From NCBI RefSeq assembly GCF_040939455.1, contig NC_134107.1, positions 17,547,537-17,611,536 on the forward strand: DNA of 64,000 nt, in the 5' to 3' direction. Source of the stretch: Microcebus murinus. Its lineage: Eukaryota > Chordata > Mammalia > Primates > Cheirogaleidae. Positions 12,101 through 27,100 of this stretch are shown here, one piece after another (within the stretch, counting starts at the first letter, position 1; every line of letters begins with the position of its first letter). Below the pieces are notes generated by a model. That model made no database searches. It was not told where the DNA came from and worked only from the letters and a program-made list of their open reading frames with translations. The translations under genes and the position numbers were made by a program.

Positions 12101-15100
12101 TCCATTATACAAAAGGAGAAAAAATTTCAAAATTATTTACATTGGAATAAAAAATGATTATAATCCCCATAACCAAATGATCACAAAACTCACAATCCAT
12201 CCTTGCAAGAATTGGTCACATTTAATTAAAGCAAAAAGATAGCACAAGATTTACTCCCATCTCAGTTTTGATTTTTTTAGTGACTCAGGTTTGACAGCTA
12301 ACAGAAACTGAAGAGAGATGGCTCTTCGTATAGAGATTTTAGACATGAAGATACACACACACACACTCTCACGCACACTCAGAAACACAAACATCCTTGC
12401 GTGTAATGAGCAGAGCTGTTTTCTCCTATTTTATCTTTTTTTTTTTATCTCTCTCCATTCAGTATGGCAAGATGAAAATCAAATACATCAACTATGAAAA
12501 GCAGCACCTGTACTTCTACATGGGTGAGTCTGCCAGAGACACATTCCTTAATATCCCATTTCCTTGAATGAGCCCTTGTCAAGCCGGAAGGCTGACTGCA
12601 ATTCTCTCACAGAAACCTGCCATTTCTTACTGTTACTGGGAAAAGCAGCATGTCTTGCTTCAGACTCACTAAGGTAGAAATCTGCAAAGAGAAATGGAAA
12701 AGCAAATAGACCTTTTTAACCAACATCTCCTCCCTTTGTGTGGTGAGCAGGGAAGGAGGGAGATGCCTCACAAGGGAGGGAAGGCAGCTGCCGGTCAAGG
12801 GGACCTGCACCTGGGACACTCATCGTGGAAAGATGGGACACCTGTCAACAGAAAATAAGTGGGATACTTGGGCAGGGATGGAAAGGAGATGGGATAATAA
12901 TCCTGAAGCATGTAGTGTGACACCAGAGAAAGGAGAGGCCCAGGAATAAAAGGCATTTCTCACAACATTGTGTAGAAGAAAGCTGGAAGCTCAGTGGCCT
13001 ATGTACAGCTGTAGAAGGCATGAGACCTACACACCTGAGTGTGAACACATAGGCCAGGCCTGAAAGGAAATAAGGTAGCTGAGTAATTCTGATGCCAAGA
13101 AAAGAACATGATTAGCAAAAAAACTTTGCTCTTGACCAAAATCAAACTCCTGGCAGCTGACAAAGAGAGTTTTCATGGAACTCCAGATATGCCCATCAAA
13201 GACATGCAACACACTTGGGAAACAAACCAAAATCAGGGGAGGAATCAAACATTTGCTGTGGGCCACTGCTTCTAAACCAGGGACAGTTTTTCCACCCAGG
13301 GAACATTTTACAGTGTTCAGACTAATTTCTTGGTTATCACAACAGAATTGGGGGCTTGTACTGATATACAATGGGTAGAAGACAGGGATAATTATAAACA
13401 GAAGAAAAACAAAGATGACATGATCATCTCAATTGATGTAGAAAAAGTATTCAGAATATTTCCATGATAAAAACTCTCAACAATCTATGCATTAAAGGAC
13501 CATACTTAAAATTGTAAAAACCACTGATGACAAAATCATAGCCAACATCATAAATGGAGAAATGTTGAAAGCGTTCCCACTAAGAACTGGAACAAGTCAA
13601 AAATGCCCACTGTTACCAATTCTATTCAACATAGTGCTGGCAGCCCTAGTCAGCACAATAAGGGAAGAGAAAGAAATTAAGTGTCTTCTGAATGCAAATT
13701 AGTATATCCACTATGGAAAACTCTATTGAGATTCCTCAAAGAACTAAAAGTAGGCCTATCATTTGATCCAGCAATCCTACTACTGGATATTTACCCAACT
13801 AAAAAGAACACATTTTTTTTTTTTTATTTTGGCATACTATGGGGGTACAGATGTCAAGGTTTCAATAAATGCCCATTTCCCCCCCTCCCCCCAAAAGACT
13901 GAGTCTCCATCATGACCATCCCCCAGATGGTGCACATCTCACTCATTATGCATGTATATACCCGCCCCCCTCCCCCCTCCCACCTCCCCAATACCCTATT
14001 ACTGTAGCACCTGTGTGTCCACTTAGGTGCTACTCAGTTAATACCAGTTTGCTGGAGAATATATCTGGTGCTTGTTTTTCCATTCTTGGGATACTTCACT
14101 TAGTAGTATGGGTTCCAGCTCTAACCAGGAAAATATAAGATGTGCTATATCACCGTTGTTTCTTAGAGATGAATAGTACTCCATGGTATACATATACCAC
14201 ATTTTATTAATCCATTCTTGGATTGATGGGCACTTGGGCTGTTTCCACAGCCTTGCAATTATGAATTGTGCTGCTATAAACATTCGAGTGCAGGTGTCTT
14301 TTTTGTAGAGTGTCACTGGATCATTTGGGTAGATGCCCAGCAATGGGATTGCTGGATCAAATGGTATATTCACTTGTATCGCTTTAAGGTATCTCCATAT
14401 TGCTTTCCACAGAGGTTGAACTAGTTTGCAGTCCCACCAGCAGTGTAGGAGTGTTCCTCTCTCTCCACAACCATGCCAGCATTTGTTATTTGGAGACTTT
14501 TTGATAAAGGCCATTCTCACTGGAGTTAAGTGATATCTCATTGTAGTTTTGATTTGCGTTTCCCTGATGATTAGGGATGGTGAGCATTTTTTCATATGTT
14601 TGTTGGCCATTCTTCTGTCTTCTTTAGAAAAGTTTCTGTTCATGTCCTTTGCCCACTTTTTAATAGGGTTATTTGATTTTTTCTTGCTGATTTTCGTGAG
14701 TTCTAAGTATATTCTAGTTATCAGTCCTTTATCGGATACATAGGATGCAAAAATTTTCTCCCATTCTGTAGGTTGTCTGCCTACCTTCATGACTGTTTCT
14801 TTGGCTGTGCAGAAGCTTTGTAGTTTGATCATGTCCCATTTATTTATTTTTGTTGCTGCTTTGATTGCCTTTGGGGATTTCTTCATAAACTCTTTGCCTA
14901 GGCCGATGTCTAGGAGAGTGTTTCCAACATTTTCCTCTAGAATTCTAATGGTTTCATACCTGAGATTTAAGTCTGTTATCCAGCGTGAGTTGATTTTTGT
15001 GAGAGGTGAAAGGTGTGGGTCCTGTTTTAACCTTCTACAAGTGGCTATCCAGTTTTCCCAGCACCATTTATTGAAAAGGGATTCTTTTCCCCAGCGTATG

Positions 15101-18100
15101 TTTTTGTCTACTTTGTCAAAGATTAGATGGCTATATGAGGATGGTTTTATATCCGGATTCTCACATCTGTTCCACTGGTCAATAATCCTATTTTTGTGCC
15201 AATACCAGATTGTTTTAATTACTACAGCTTTGTAGTATAGTTTGATATCTGGCATATTAATGCCTCCCAATTTGTTTTTGTTGCCTAGAATTGCTCTTGA
15301 TATTCGGGGTCTTCTTTGGTTCCATACAAAGCGTAAAATTATTTTTTCTATATCTGTGAAGAATGCTGATGGGATTTTAATAGGTATTGCATTGAATCTG
15401 TAGATCAGTTTGGGTAGTATAGACATTTTAATGATGTTGAGTCTGCCGATCCACGAGCATGGAATGGATTTCCATCTGTTTACATCCTCTGCTATTCCCT
15501 TCCTCAGTGTTTCATAGTTCTCCCTATAGAGGTCTTTTACCTCCTTGGTTAAGTATACTCCTAGGTACTTTAATTTCTTTGTTGCTATTGTGAAGGGTAT
15601 TGAGTCTTTAATTTGGTTTTCGATTTGATTGTTGTTGGCATATACGAATGCCTCTGATTTCTGTGTATTGATTTTGTATCCTGAGACTTTGCTAAATTCA
15701 TTGATCAGTTCCAGAAGTTTCCTGGTTGAATCTTTGGGGTTTTCTAGATATAATATCATATCATCAGCAAACAGTGAAAGTTTGATCTCTTCTGCCCCTA
15801 TTTGGATACCTTTAATTCCACTTTCCTGTCTGATTGCTGTAGCCAGGACTTCCAGTACTATGTTGAATAGAAGTGGAGATAGTGGGCAGCCTTGTCTGGT
15901 TCCGGTTCTAAGTGGGAATGCTTTCAGTTTTTCCCCATTCAGTATGATGTTAGCTATGGGTCTGTCATAAATGGCTTGTATCATTTTTAGATATGTCCCT
16001 TCTATGCCTATTTTCTTGAGTGTTCGTATCATGAAAGGGTGTTGAATTTTGTCAACAGCTTTTTCTGCATCTATTGAGAGAATCATGTGGTCTTTGTTTT
16101 TGCTTCTGTTTATGTGGTGAATTGCATTTATAGATTTGCGTATGTTGAACCATCCCTGCATTCCTGGGATGAAGCCCACTTGGTCATGATGGATTATTTT
16201 TTTGATAAGTGTCTGGATTCGGTTAGCTAAGATTTTGTTGAAAATTTTTGCATCTATATTCATTAGGGATATTGGTCTGTAGTTTTCTTTTTTTGTTGGA
16301 TTCTTTTCTGGTTTTGGTATCAGAGTAATATTCGCTTCATAAAAGGTGTCAGGGAGGTTTCCATTCTTCTCCATGTTGTGGAATAGTTTCTGCAAGATAG
16401 GTATTAGTTCTTCTTTGTAAGTGTGGTAAAATTCGGGTGTGAAGCCATCTGGACCGGGACTTTTCTTTTTAGGGAGATTTTTAATTGCTGTTTCTATTTC
16501 AGCTGTTGAGATTGGTCTGTTCAGGGAATCTATTTCTTCCTGGTTGAGCCTAGGGAGGCTGTGTGTTTCTAGAAATTTGTCCATTTCCTCCACATTTTCC
16601 AGTTTGTGTGAATAAATATCTTTGTAGTACTCATAAATTATATCTTGTATCTCTTTGGGATCAGTTGTGATATCTCCTTTTTTATTCCTGATGGAGCTTA
16701 TTAGAGATTTCTCTTTTCTGCTTTTCGTTAGCTTAGCCAGTGGTGTGTCAATTTTGTTTATTTTTTCAAAGAACCAACTTTTTGTTTTGTTAATCTCCTG
16801 AATAGCTTTCCTGTTTTCAATTTCATTTAGTTCTGATTTGATCTTGTTGATTTCACTCCTTCTGCTGGGTTTGGGGCTGGTCTGTTCTTCTTTTTCCAGC
16901 TCTTTGAGTCGTTTCATTAGATTGTCTATTTGTGATCTTTTTGACTTTTGATTATAGGCATTTATGGAGATAAACTTTCCTCTCAGAACTGCTTTAGCTG
17001 TGTCCCAGAGGAGTTGATAACTTGTCTCTCCATTGTTGTTTTCTTCATAGAAGTTTTTTATTTCCGTCTTGATTTCTTCATTTACGAAGTAATCATTTAG
17101 TAGGAGGTTGTTTAATTTCCACGTTTTTGTGTAGAAATGTGAGTTTCTGTTAGGGTTGATTTCTAGTTTTATTCCATTGTGATCTGAGAAGATACATGGT
17201 ATGATTTCTATTTTTTTAAATTTCTTGAGATTTACTTTGTGTCCTAGGATATGGTCAATCTTAGAGAATGTCCCGTGAGCTGATGAGAAGAACGTGTATT
17301 CAGTGGATTTGGGGTAGAATGTCCTGTAGATGTCAGTCAGACCCAATTGTTCTAGAGTTTTGTTTAAGTCCATTATTTCTTTATTAATTTTCTGTTTGGA
17401 GGATCTGTCTTGAGCCGTCAGTGGGGTATTGAAATCTCCAGTGATTATGGAGTTGGTATTAATCCATTTGCTTAGATCTAGTAAGGTTTGCTTTATGAAA
17501 CTGGGTGCACCTAAGTTGGGTGCATAAATATTTAAAATTGTTATCTCTTCTTGTTGAACTGTGCCCTTCACCATTATGTAATGACCCTCTTTGTCTTTCA
17601 CTACTTTTGTTGGTTTAAAAACTAAATCGTCTGAAATTAGAACAGCCACACCAGCCTTCTTTTGGCTTCCACTTGCCTGGAATACTGATCTCCACCCTTT
17701 TACTTTTAGTCTATATGCATCCTTGCAGGTTAGATGTGTTTCCTGAAGACAGCATATACTTGGCCTGTATTTTCTTATCCATTCAGCCAGCCTATGTCTC
17801 TTGAGTGGAACACATTTTATCGAAAAGACACCTTAACTTAAATGTTTATCACAGCACAATTCATAGTTGCAAAGATGTGGAATTGAGCCAAATGCCTGTC
17901 AATTCATGATTGGATTAATAAAATATGGTATCTGTATATCATAGAGGTAGGTATATGTATAAATATGGTATATGTATACCAGCCTTGAAGAGGCTTAATG
18001 CCTTTTACAACAATTTGGATGGAATTGGAGACCATCATCCTAAGTAAGGTATCTAAAGAATGGAAAAACAAACACCACATATACTCAGTATTAAATTGGA

Positions 18101-21100
18101 ACTTATGGATGGCCACAGATGAGCACAGAGGGAAGTAAAACTCAAGTGAAATGAGCCAGAGGGTAGGTGTGAAGAGACAGGCAAAATCTGACATGAATAT
18201 TACAGTGATCACAATCTTACTGTTGGGCACACTTATACCCCTGACTCAAGAATTGTAAAAGCAACCCATATATCCAAAACATATGTACCTCTGTAATATA
18301 TTGAAATAAAAAATTAAATTAAATTAAATATACAAGAGGGAAAAAAGAAAGACATTTCTGGGTTATATAAAATATATCTCCAACCAAGAGAGGAATGATT
18401 TACAATTGTAGGTTTTCTAAAGTAAATGCTTTGTATTTCTGTGGTTCCTGTTGTAACCTCTCCTTTTTCATTTCTAACTGAGTTTATTAGAGACCCTTCC
18501 CTTCAAATTCTTTTCAATCTAGCAAGAAGGCTGTCCATTTTTTAAAAATCTTTTTGAAAAGCAAGCTTTAGGTTTTTCTGATCTTCCATATAATTAATTC
18601 TCTTGTTCTCAATTTCATGTAATTCTGATTTTATCATAGTTATTTCTTTTCTTCTACTAGATTTGGAATTGATTGGCTCTTCCTTTTCCAATTCCTTGAG
18701 ACTATATATTACATTGTCTACTTTTGACCTTTCTATTTTTTGGATGTGGGCTTTAATGTTACTAGTTTCCCTTTCAAGAATGCTTTTGCTGTATCCCACA
18801 GGTTTTGATAGCTAGTGTCTCCATTATCATTTAGTTCAAAGAAACTCTTGATTTTCCTCTGTATTTCCTCCTTGATCCAATAGTTATTCAACAATGGATG
18901 ATTACTTTCCATGACTTTGTGAGGTGGTGAGTATTTCTGTTGGAATTGAGTTCTAATTTCATACCATTATGAATAGAGACAATACACAGTATAATTTATA
19001 TATTTTTTTAATTTGTTGAAGTCTGATTTGTGGCTTAATATGTGATTAATTTTGGAGAAAGTGCCATGGGTTGATGAAAAAAATGTGCATTTGGCTTTAT
19101 TTGGGTGGAATGTTCTGTATTGTTCTGTCAGAAGCTTTTGTTCTAGAACTATGTTTAAATCCATTATTTCTTTGCTTATTTTTTGTTTGGAAGGTCTGTC
19201 CTGTTCATTCAGTTGAAGTCCCCTGCTGCTATGGCATTACTGTTTATCATGCTATTTAGATCAGACAATGTATGCTTTATGTGACTGGGCACTCCTAAGT
19301 TGGGTGCATAAATATTAAGAATTGTTACTTCTTCTTGTTGGATCTTCCCTTTCACCATTATATAGTGGTCATTTTTGTCCTTTTTTACTTTTTCTATTTT
19401 AAAGCTTATGTCATCTGCAAATAGTATTGCTACCCCTGTTTTCTTTTGACTTCCATTTGCCTTCATCTCTTGACCTTGAGCCTGAAGGCATTTTTCTTGG
19501 TTTGATATGTTTCCTGTAAACAACAGATACTAGGCTTGTGGATATTTATCTACTCTGGAGTCTATGTGTCTTCAGAGGACAGTTTAATTCATTCACAATT
19601 GTTGAGAGGATTGAAATTTGAGGTAGATTTCTAGTCATATTGTTGGGTGAAAACCTGTTGTTTTGTTTTACTCCTTGAGCCATCATGAAGTCCAAATTCT
19701 AGCCTTTGACTCTTGAATGATTTTACATTGAAGAGTGTCTATTGTGCTTTTCGGTGTGTAATGCAGGTGTAATTACTTCCTGTAGGGCTGGTCTGTTCTT
19801 TGCACATTCCATTCATTGATTGCTTGTCTGGAAAAGACTTTTTTTCTTCCTCATAGATAAAATTTAATTTTGCCAGATAAAGAATTCCAGGTTAGGCATT
19901 ATTCTGTTTTAGAACTTTATGTTCAGGCACGCAACCCCTTCTGGCTTGTAAAGTTTCAGTTGAGAAATCCGCAGTTAGTCTCATAGGTTTTCCCTTGTAG
20001 TTTATTTGTTGCTTTCTTCTGCCTGCTCAGAGAAGTGCTTCTTTCATATTTACTTTAGTCAGTCTAATAACCACATGATGTGGTGACTGCGTTTTCACAT
20101 TGAATGTCCCACGTGTTCTGTTTGCTTCTTGTATCTGGATATCAAGATTTCTGGCCAGGCCAGGCATATTTTACTCCAGTATTCCATGAAATAAGTTTTC
20201 CAGCACTTGTGTATTTTCTTCTTCTCCTTCTAGGATGCCAATGATTCTTATATTTGACATCTTTATGTAATCCCATATTTCTTGTATGTTTCAGCTTTGT
20301 CCTAGGTTATGTGTTCTTTTTCTTCATCCAATTTGTTTAGCACATATGCGTTATCTTCAAGCTCTGAGATTCTTTACTCTGAATGATCCATTGTATTCTT
20401 GAGGCTTTCCACTGTGTTTTGAAGTTTCTTGAATGCCCCCTTCATTGCCAAGATTTCTGTTTGATTGTTCCATAGTATTTCAATTTCTTTAGAGAATTTT
20501 TCATTCATTTTGTCAATTGTTCTTGTAAATTCTTTATGTTGTGATTGTATTTTCTCTTCAATACCACTGAGTTTTCTTACAATTCATACTTGGAATTTTT
20601 CCTTTGTCAGTTTAATCATATCATGTAAGTTGGTATCTATTAATGTAGATCAAATATTTTCTTTTGGAGGTGACTTTTCTCTCTGATCATTCATAATTTC
20701 TATGTTCTTTCACTGATTGTTTCTCATCAGGCAACTCTGTCAAGGACTGGAGGAGCTTGTACTGGTTTATGGACTTAATTGTGGGTCCCAAAAGAGATGT
20801 TCCTTGACAATGCTGGGGAGATGTGCTCTGCTTCTGAATTATCATAGAGGTATTTTGTTGGGTAGACCCTCTCAGCTATAGGCCTAGGCAAAGGATGTCT
20901 GAAGAAGGCACCCAAAGCAATCACAGCAGCAACAAAAATAAATAAATAAATAGGATCCAATCAAATTAAAAAGCTTTTACACAGTCAAGGAAACTATCAT
21001 TAGAGTGAATAGACAGCCTACAGAATGGGAGAAAATATTTGCTTTCTACACATCTGATAAAGGGCTAATATCAAGAATCTATCTAGAATTTTAAAAAAAT

Positions 21101-24100
21101 CAACAAGAAAAAAATCAAACAAGCCCATCAATAAATGGACAAAGGACATGAACAGACATTTTTCAAAAGAAATCAGACTAATTGCCAGCAAACATATAAA
21201 AACATGCTCAGTATGTTTAATCATTAGAGAAATAAAAATCATCACTGCAATGGCTTATCACCTAACCCTAGTGAGATTGGCTTCTATCAAAATATCAGAA
21301 AACAACAAATGCTGGTGAGGATGTGGAGAGACAGGAACACTTACACTGTTAGTGAGACTACAAATTATTTTCCACAGTGCAACCTCTGTGGAAAATAATT
21401 TGGAGATATCTCAAAGAGATAAAAATATAAATACCATTCGATCTAGGAATAGTGCTATTAGGCATCTACCCCAAGGAGCAAAAGACATTTTATAATAAAC
21501 ACACCCAAATGCTGCACTCAAACATCTGCACCCAAATGTCCATGTCAGCACACTTTACTATTGCAAGGATGTGGAAACTCACCCAGGTGACTGTCAATTC
21601 ATGAGTAGATTATTAATATTTGATATATGTATACAATGTATATAATGTATACAATGAAATATTACTCAATTATATTAAACAACAGTGATCTAGGACCTAT
21701 TATATTTTCCTGGATAGAGTTTGAGTCCATTATTCAAAGTGAGGTATCACAAGATTGGAAGAATAGGCTCTACATGTTCTCAACATCAAATTGGCACTAA
21801 CTTATCAACACTATGATGCTCCCACTGTAGTAATATTCTCTAGGGACTAGGAGGAGTGGCGGAAAACTCACAACTAATGGACATGGCGAGGAGTGTATAG
21901 GGAAAGCCCATGCCTCTAATCCTTCCTTGGGTGATGGAAAGATATAAAATGTAACCAAAATATTTGTACCTTCATAATATCCTGAAATAAAAAGAAAACA
22001 AAATAAAATAGAATAAAGTAAATACTCTAAGAGAAGGAGATCAAGAGCCTATACTTAGGTCTTGGTTGAAATAAACCGTAAATTCTTTGGCAACATTGGG
22101 CTCTCTTAGGCAGGAACATAAAGGAGGCTGGAGTCTTCCTAGAGACAGGACACTAAGCTTTTAGAAACTATGCTAGTTTATTCAAGTTTCTTAGTATGAG
22201 GATGTAGGAAATCATTTGTGCTGAGAGTTTGCAGTCCTCATAAGACAACATATTAAGACCCTGTCCAGAAGAAGAGGGCTCAAAGGATCCAGACTAGAGT
22301 TTGACAAAAGTGACAGTCTTTGCTGACAGGCAAAATGTCTCTATAAGACTACTGTGGGATCTGGGCAGTCTCGGTGGTGCTGGGGCAGACACAGGTAAAT
22401 ATCTCTTTGACCAGGAAAGGAGGACACCGTCTTTATTCATGCTACCCCCATATGTTGTGACAGGTCCCAATCCAAAGGATTTTGGGGGACTGAAAGATCC
22501 CAAGGACTTTGAATATACTTGAAAGCTCAGAGCAAAAGCTCTTTGGAGATATCTCCATCAAAAATGACTCAAATCTTCAAAGCTTCCCTAGCCTCTGTGA
22601 TGGAGCTAGAACATGGAGATGTGGAACAAATTTCTGGTTCCGCTTCGTGAATGTGGACAGTCTAATGGAGTCCAGGATGTGGACTTGCATCCCTTCGCAG
22701 GGCCAGCATTCCAGGAGTGGCACGATAAAGAGAAAGAGTCTTGCTGTTTTGCACTGGGGTCATATTCTGATCATTTATTCATCACGTTTCTGTTCTTTTT
22801 CAGTTGTGCTCCCCCTCCTCATACCTGCATATTTAAACCTGAAATCCATCAAAATGATGTACCTTAGAAGAGACTGGGGGGTGAGTAACCTGGCTCATTC
22901 TCTGAAAGCAGAGCATCTAGAAGAGAGAAAATGAAAATGCTTGGACACCTCCAGACATAGCTTCCTTGAACAGCAGGGCATAAGATTTAGCCAGTACCTG
23001 AAGGGACCCCAGGCCAATGGAAGAGGAAATGGAATTTTATTCAGAGCATCTAACTTTCAAGTGCTTTTCTCTGCAGGACATCGCTTGGGTTAGCAGCTTT
23101 TATATCCGACATTTCATCACATTTGGCCCTTTCTATGGAGTCTTTGGAACGTTATTGCTCATATATTTGGTGAAGTAAGAATATTCTCTTATTACCATAA
23201 TCCATGTGGCCCTCTTACCATCCTTATCAGTGCTATTTATCCTTAGCAGAAGATGATGACACCATGACCATTTTCTAAAATTGAAGTGTTTTCAAGGAAA
23301 TGAGAAAAAACATACAGTTAAAATAGTTGAGCAAGACAAGCTCCTCGCAAGAAATATTATCCTGATATCCACTTTTTCACACTGGCTTGATTCACACTGA
23401 AGCATTTCAGGGTATAACCAGGTTCTTTAAAAATATAATCTATTACATGCACCATAATTCTTGCCAAAGATAATGAGAAGAGAGGAATATTTTAAAGTTC
23501 TCTTATGACTACAGATTTTCCCATAAGTAAAGTGACCTCAGAAAATTCTTTTGCCTGGATAGCTCTCTACAACTTTCCAGTGTATTCCTTCCTCATTCTG
23601 TTGCATTATTATTTTCAATCCTAAATAATTGTAAGGATAATGGTAACTACTATGGTTCAGGCACATTGTTAAAGGCTTTTTATGTATTATCTTTTTGGTG
23701 TAATTCTCATACAACCTGGTAAGGGAGTATCACCTTCGCTTTTCTGCTGCAGGAATATAAATTCAAAGGGATTAAATGACTTGCCCAAAGGTATGTAAGA
23801 GCAGGTTAGGGCCAAGGCCAGTGCCAAACCATAACTTTAACCCACTCTATCTGGGACAAAGCCCAGGCTGTCAACCACTTTGCATATTCCCTGGAGTTCC
23901 CCTGGTGTTAGTGATCTTTGCAACAGTGCTACAGAAAACTTAAGAGGTACAGCTCTATATGTTTGTCAGTAGGGCAGGTCATGTGGCTGAATTCTTATTG
24001 TGTCATCTCTGGTAATAAAGGTCACAAAAGGCTTTGAATGAAGAAAAAGTATGACCACCATTTTACTGGAACCTTTGATTTTCCAATTCTCAGCGAGGTG

Positions 24101-27100
24101 TCTCAGGGGTTATGCAAGCCCCATGATGTGGTTGTTACTGAAAAACCTCAGAGACTTCTCACCTGCTACCTTTATTCCTCCAAAAGGTTTCTTGAAAGTC
24201 CTTGGATTACATGCATTACCATGATGAGCCACGTACCAATGCAAATGAGCATAGAGGAGAACCGGGACTGGCTCAGCACTCAGGTAATGGTGGAGGGAGA
24301 ATCCTTCAAACCACACTCATTTAGAATCTGGTTACCTCAAATGATAATGACTGACCCTTAAAGAGTATGCACTGGGGAACTGGTGCTATCAGGTGCTTTG
24401 CATTTATCTACATGAGGAATTATTTAATCATAAAAAAGTAGGATTATTGTTACTTTACAGATGATAACTGAATAACTTGTATAAGGTCACAAAACTAAGT
24501 GGTTGAAGCATATTTTAAAACCTAGGCTGTTGGATTATCAGGCCTTTACTCTAAACCCAGGGTCAGTCAACTGTACTCTAGAGGCCAAATCCAGGCTGCT
24601 GCTTGTTTTTGTAAATAAAGTTCTATTGGAGCACAGCCATGATCATCCATTTAAATGTTATGTGCGACTACGGCATGCTGCAACAGCAGAATAGTTTGTC
24701 TTGAAAAAAGTGAAATATTTGTTAATTGGCACTTTATAGAAAATGTTTGATGAGCCCTCCTCTGCTCTAAACTCTAACATGACAGCCCTTGCAGTGAATT
24801 TGAGACTGCTAGACTTACGGAATGAATTTTATGCCTGTAAGAACTATGGAAACCATACCATTTCACTGCATGAATAGAGTGTCCCAGAAAGAGGAAATGG
24901 CATGCTCTCCAAATATGCCATTAATTTGTAAAAGAAAAAAACAAAAACAAAAACAAAAAAAAATGTTAATCAGAACCACACAGAACACTGCTGCCTTCTA
25001 AGCCAAAGTCCCTCCACTGGCCATTTCATGTTTAACAGAGGAATCCATTCATTACCCTGCCTCCTTCTCCCAGTTCATACTGAAACTAAGTGGACTCTCA
25101 ATGAGGCATAGGGGAGTGTTTCTCAAACACCTTGGTCACAGAACCACTTATTTTTTATAGTATAGATTTCTTTTATAATTTAATTAATCATTAGTAGGTT
25201 GAATACTCTTCATATATTTATTATTTATCTGTATTTCTTTTGGTGAGTCACTTTGTCAATGTCCTTAATCTATTGTCCTATCTGAGTATTCATATTTTTC
25301 TTATTGAACTTCAATTCTTATATGTAGAGTACGGATATTAACACACTGTATGCAACATGTGTCATAAATATTTTCCCAGTTGATTTTCTGCCCTATAATA
25401 TTGCGGAAAGAATGTATTAATATTTCAGAAGATCTTGCATGTAGGATCCTTGAAAATATCCGTAATAGTGAACCAGTCAATCTTCCTTTTTCACACTGCC
25501 TACCTTGTGCTGATTATGGTACAAAGTTATGTTAGAAATTTAATTAAAATAATATAGCAGCATATCATATCTGTAGCTTGTATATGAAGTTAGCAGATCT
25601 CTTCTCTAGGCTGCCAGGATTCCTAGTCCTTCAGAACGCCCTGCATCCCACTCACAATGACCAAAGACTATAGAATCACTTCACACTCTTAAAAGTGGTT
25701 GAGAACTTCAAAGCTTTTGTTTATGTAGGTTATATCCACCGATATATACTGAATTTGAAATTAAAATATAAGTTGTACAATCTGTAGTTATTCATTAATT
25801 TTAAATTAACAAGAATAATCTCAATACATTTGGACATCAGAGTTATTACGGCCATCCCATGTTTAGTTGCCTCTGGAAAATACCTCTGAACAAGCATGAG
25901 AAAATGTGAATCAAAAAGTCAAATGACCTCTTAGATTTATTATCAAAATAGCATCAACTTTGCATGTTTTATTAAGGTATCTTGAGGACCTCAAGATTTT
26001 CTGAACTACACTTTGAGAAATTCTAACATAGAGCAACAATAGATACAGCATTCAAAATGGCAACAACATCAGCCAGAATAAAACCTTTAAAAAACATTGA
26101 ATAAAATGACATTTGTAAGGGTTTCAATCTATGCAGTATAAAGAAGCTATAAATTCCTTCTGAGGATAATGTTTTTGAACACATAAACTACATAACGTTA
26201 AAAAGGAAACTGCTTAAATTGGAATGCACTTCATACAAAAAATCCTTGGATCGAACCTTTGAACTAATTACTTCTCCTTTACACATTCTTCAGGTCCAGT
26301 GCATAAAAATGGTATTCTACCCCTGCAATCCCTACCCAAATCCTACAACCCTACATCTATCTGCCAATGTGCTCATTTATGACACCTCAGTCTTCCATAT
26401 CTCCGTGTCAACACTTTTCCCCTCAAATCCTACATACATTTTTATGAATACATAGATTGCCTTGTATGTATTTCTTAGCAAACAGTCTAATTTCCTTCTT
26501 CAATTGTGAGTTCTTGAGACCAGGGACTGTGTATCTTTTATATCCTTCATAGTTTCTCACATAAAATAGGTACTCAAGAAGTACTGGATGAATAGTTAAC
26601 AAAATAGAAGAATAAATAAACATTTTCTCTGTTTGACACTAGAGATCATTTATATCTAATATAAGCTTTTCTTTGCAGGTCTTGGCCACTTGTAATGTTC
26701 AACAATCCCTTTTCAATGACTGGTTCACTGGGCATTTGAACTTCCAAATCGAGCACCAGTGAGTAACAGAAATAGTCCATGACAGGGAAAGAGTCATCAT
26801 TTATAACAACCCCAGATACAGTGTAGAGCAGAGCCTTAGGCTCAGGGTCAGAGAGGGAAAAAATGAACCAGGGTTCTCTAAAGGTTTCTATCTTTCTGTT
26901 AGCATTAGTTGTAAGGGAGGGAAGAAAGAAAGGAAGAAAGGAGGCATTAACATTTCTGTGTATGCAGTGCAATCTTGGAAAAGTACCAGTGACTCAAGTT
27001 CCAGACACCTACAGGCTTAAGAATTTGTGATTGTTTTCTATGTATTTGATTTGTTGGTGAAATCCAAAACAATCACATTACTAGGGTATCAAAGTTGTAT

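Larger units (their letters stand above)
13817..17807 (-). mobile_element. Young 5'-truncated L1, antisense in intron 6
   Basis: The element has a poly-A tail (poly-T at 13813-13825 on the + strand), a 3'UTR with two G-rich tracts, and an open ORF2. An 11-bp target-site duplication GAACACATTTT lies at 13806-13816 and 17808-17818. The 5' truncation falls inside the ORF2 endonuclease N terminus. Confidence 0.95.
13385..18320 (+). mobile_element. Old L1, split by a younger L1
   Basis: The left part, 13385-13816, covers RT-domain and C-terminal ORF2 sequence with an internal deletion near 13680. The right part, 17808-18320, continues the same element from the terminal-codon region (ATCGAAAAGACACC) to its 3' end (GTACCTCTGTAATATATTGAAATAAAA). 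The break coincides exactly with the target-site duplication of the inserted L1. Confidence 0.82.
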
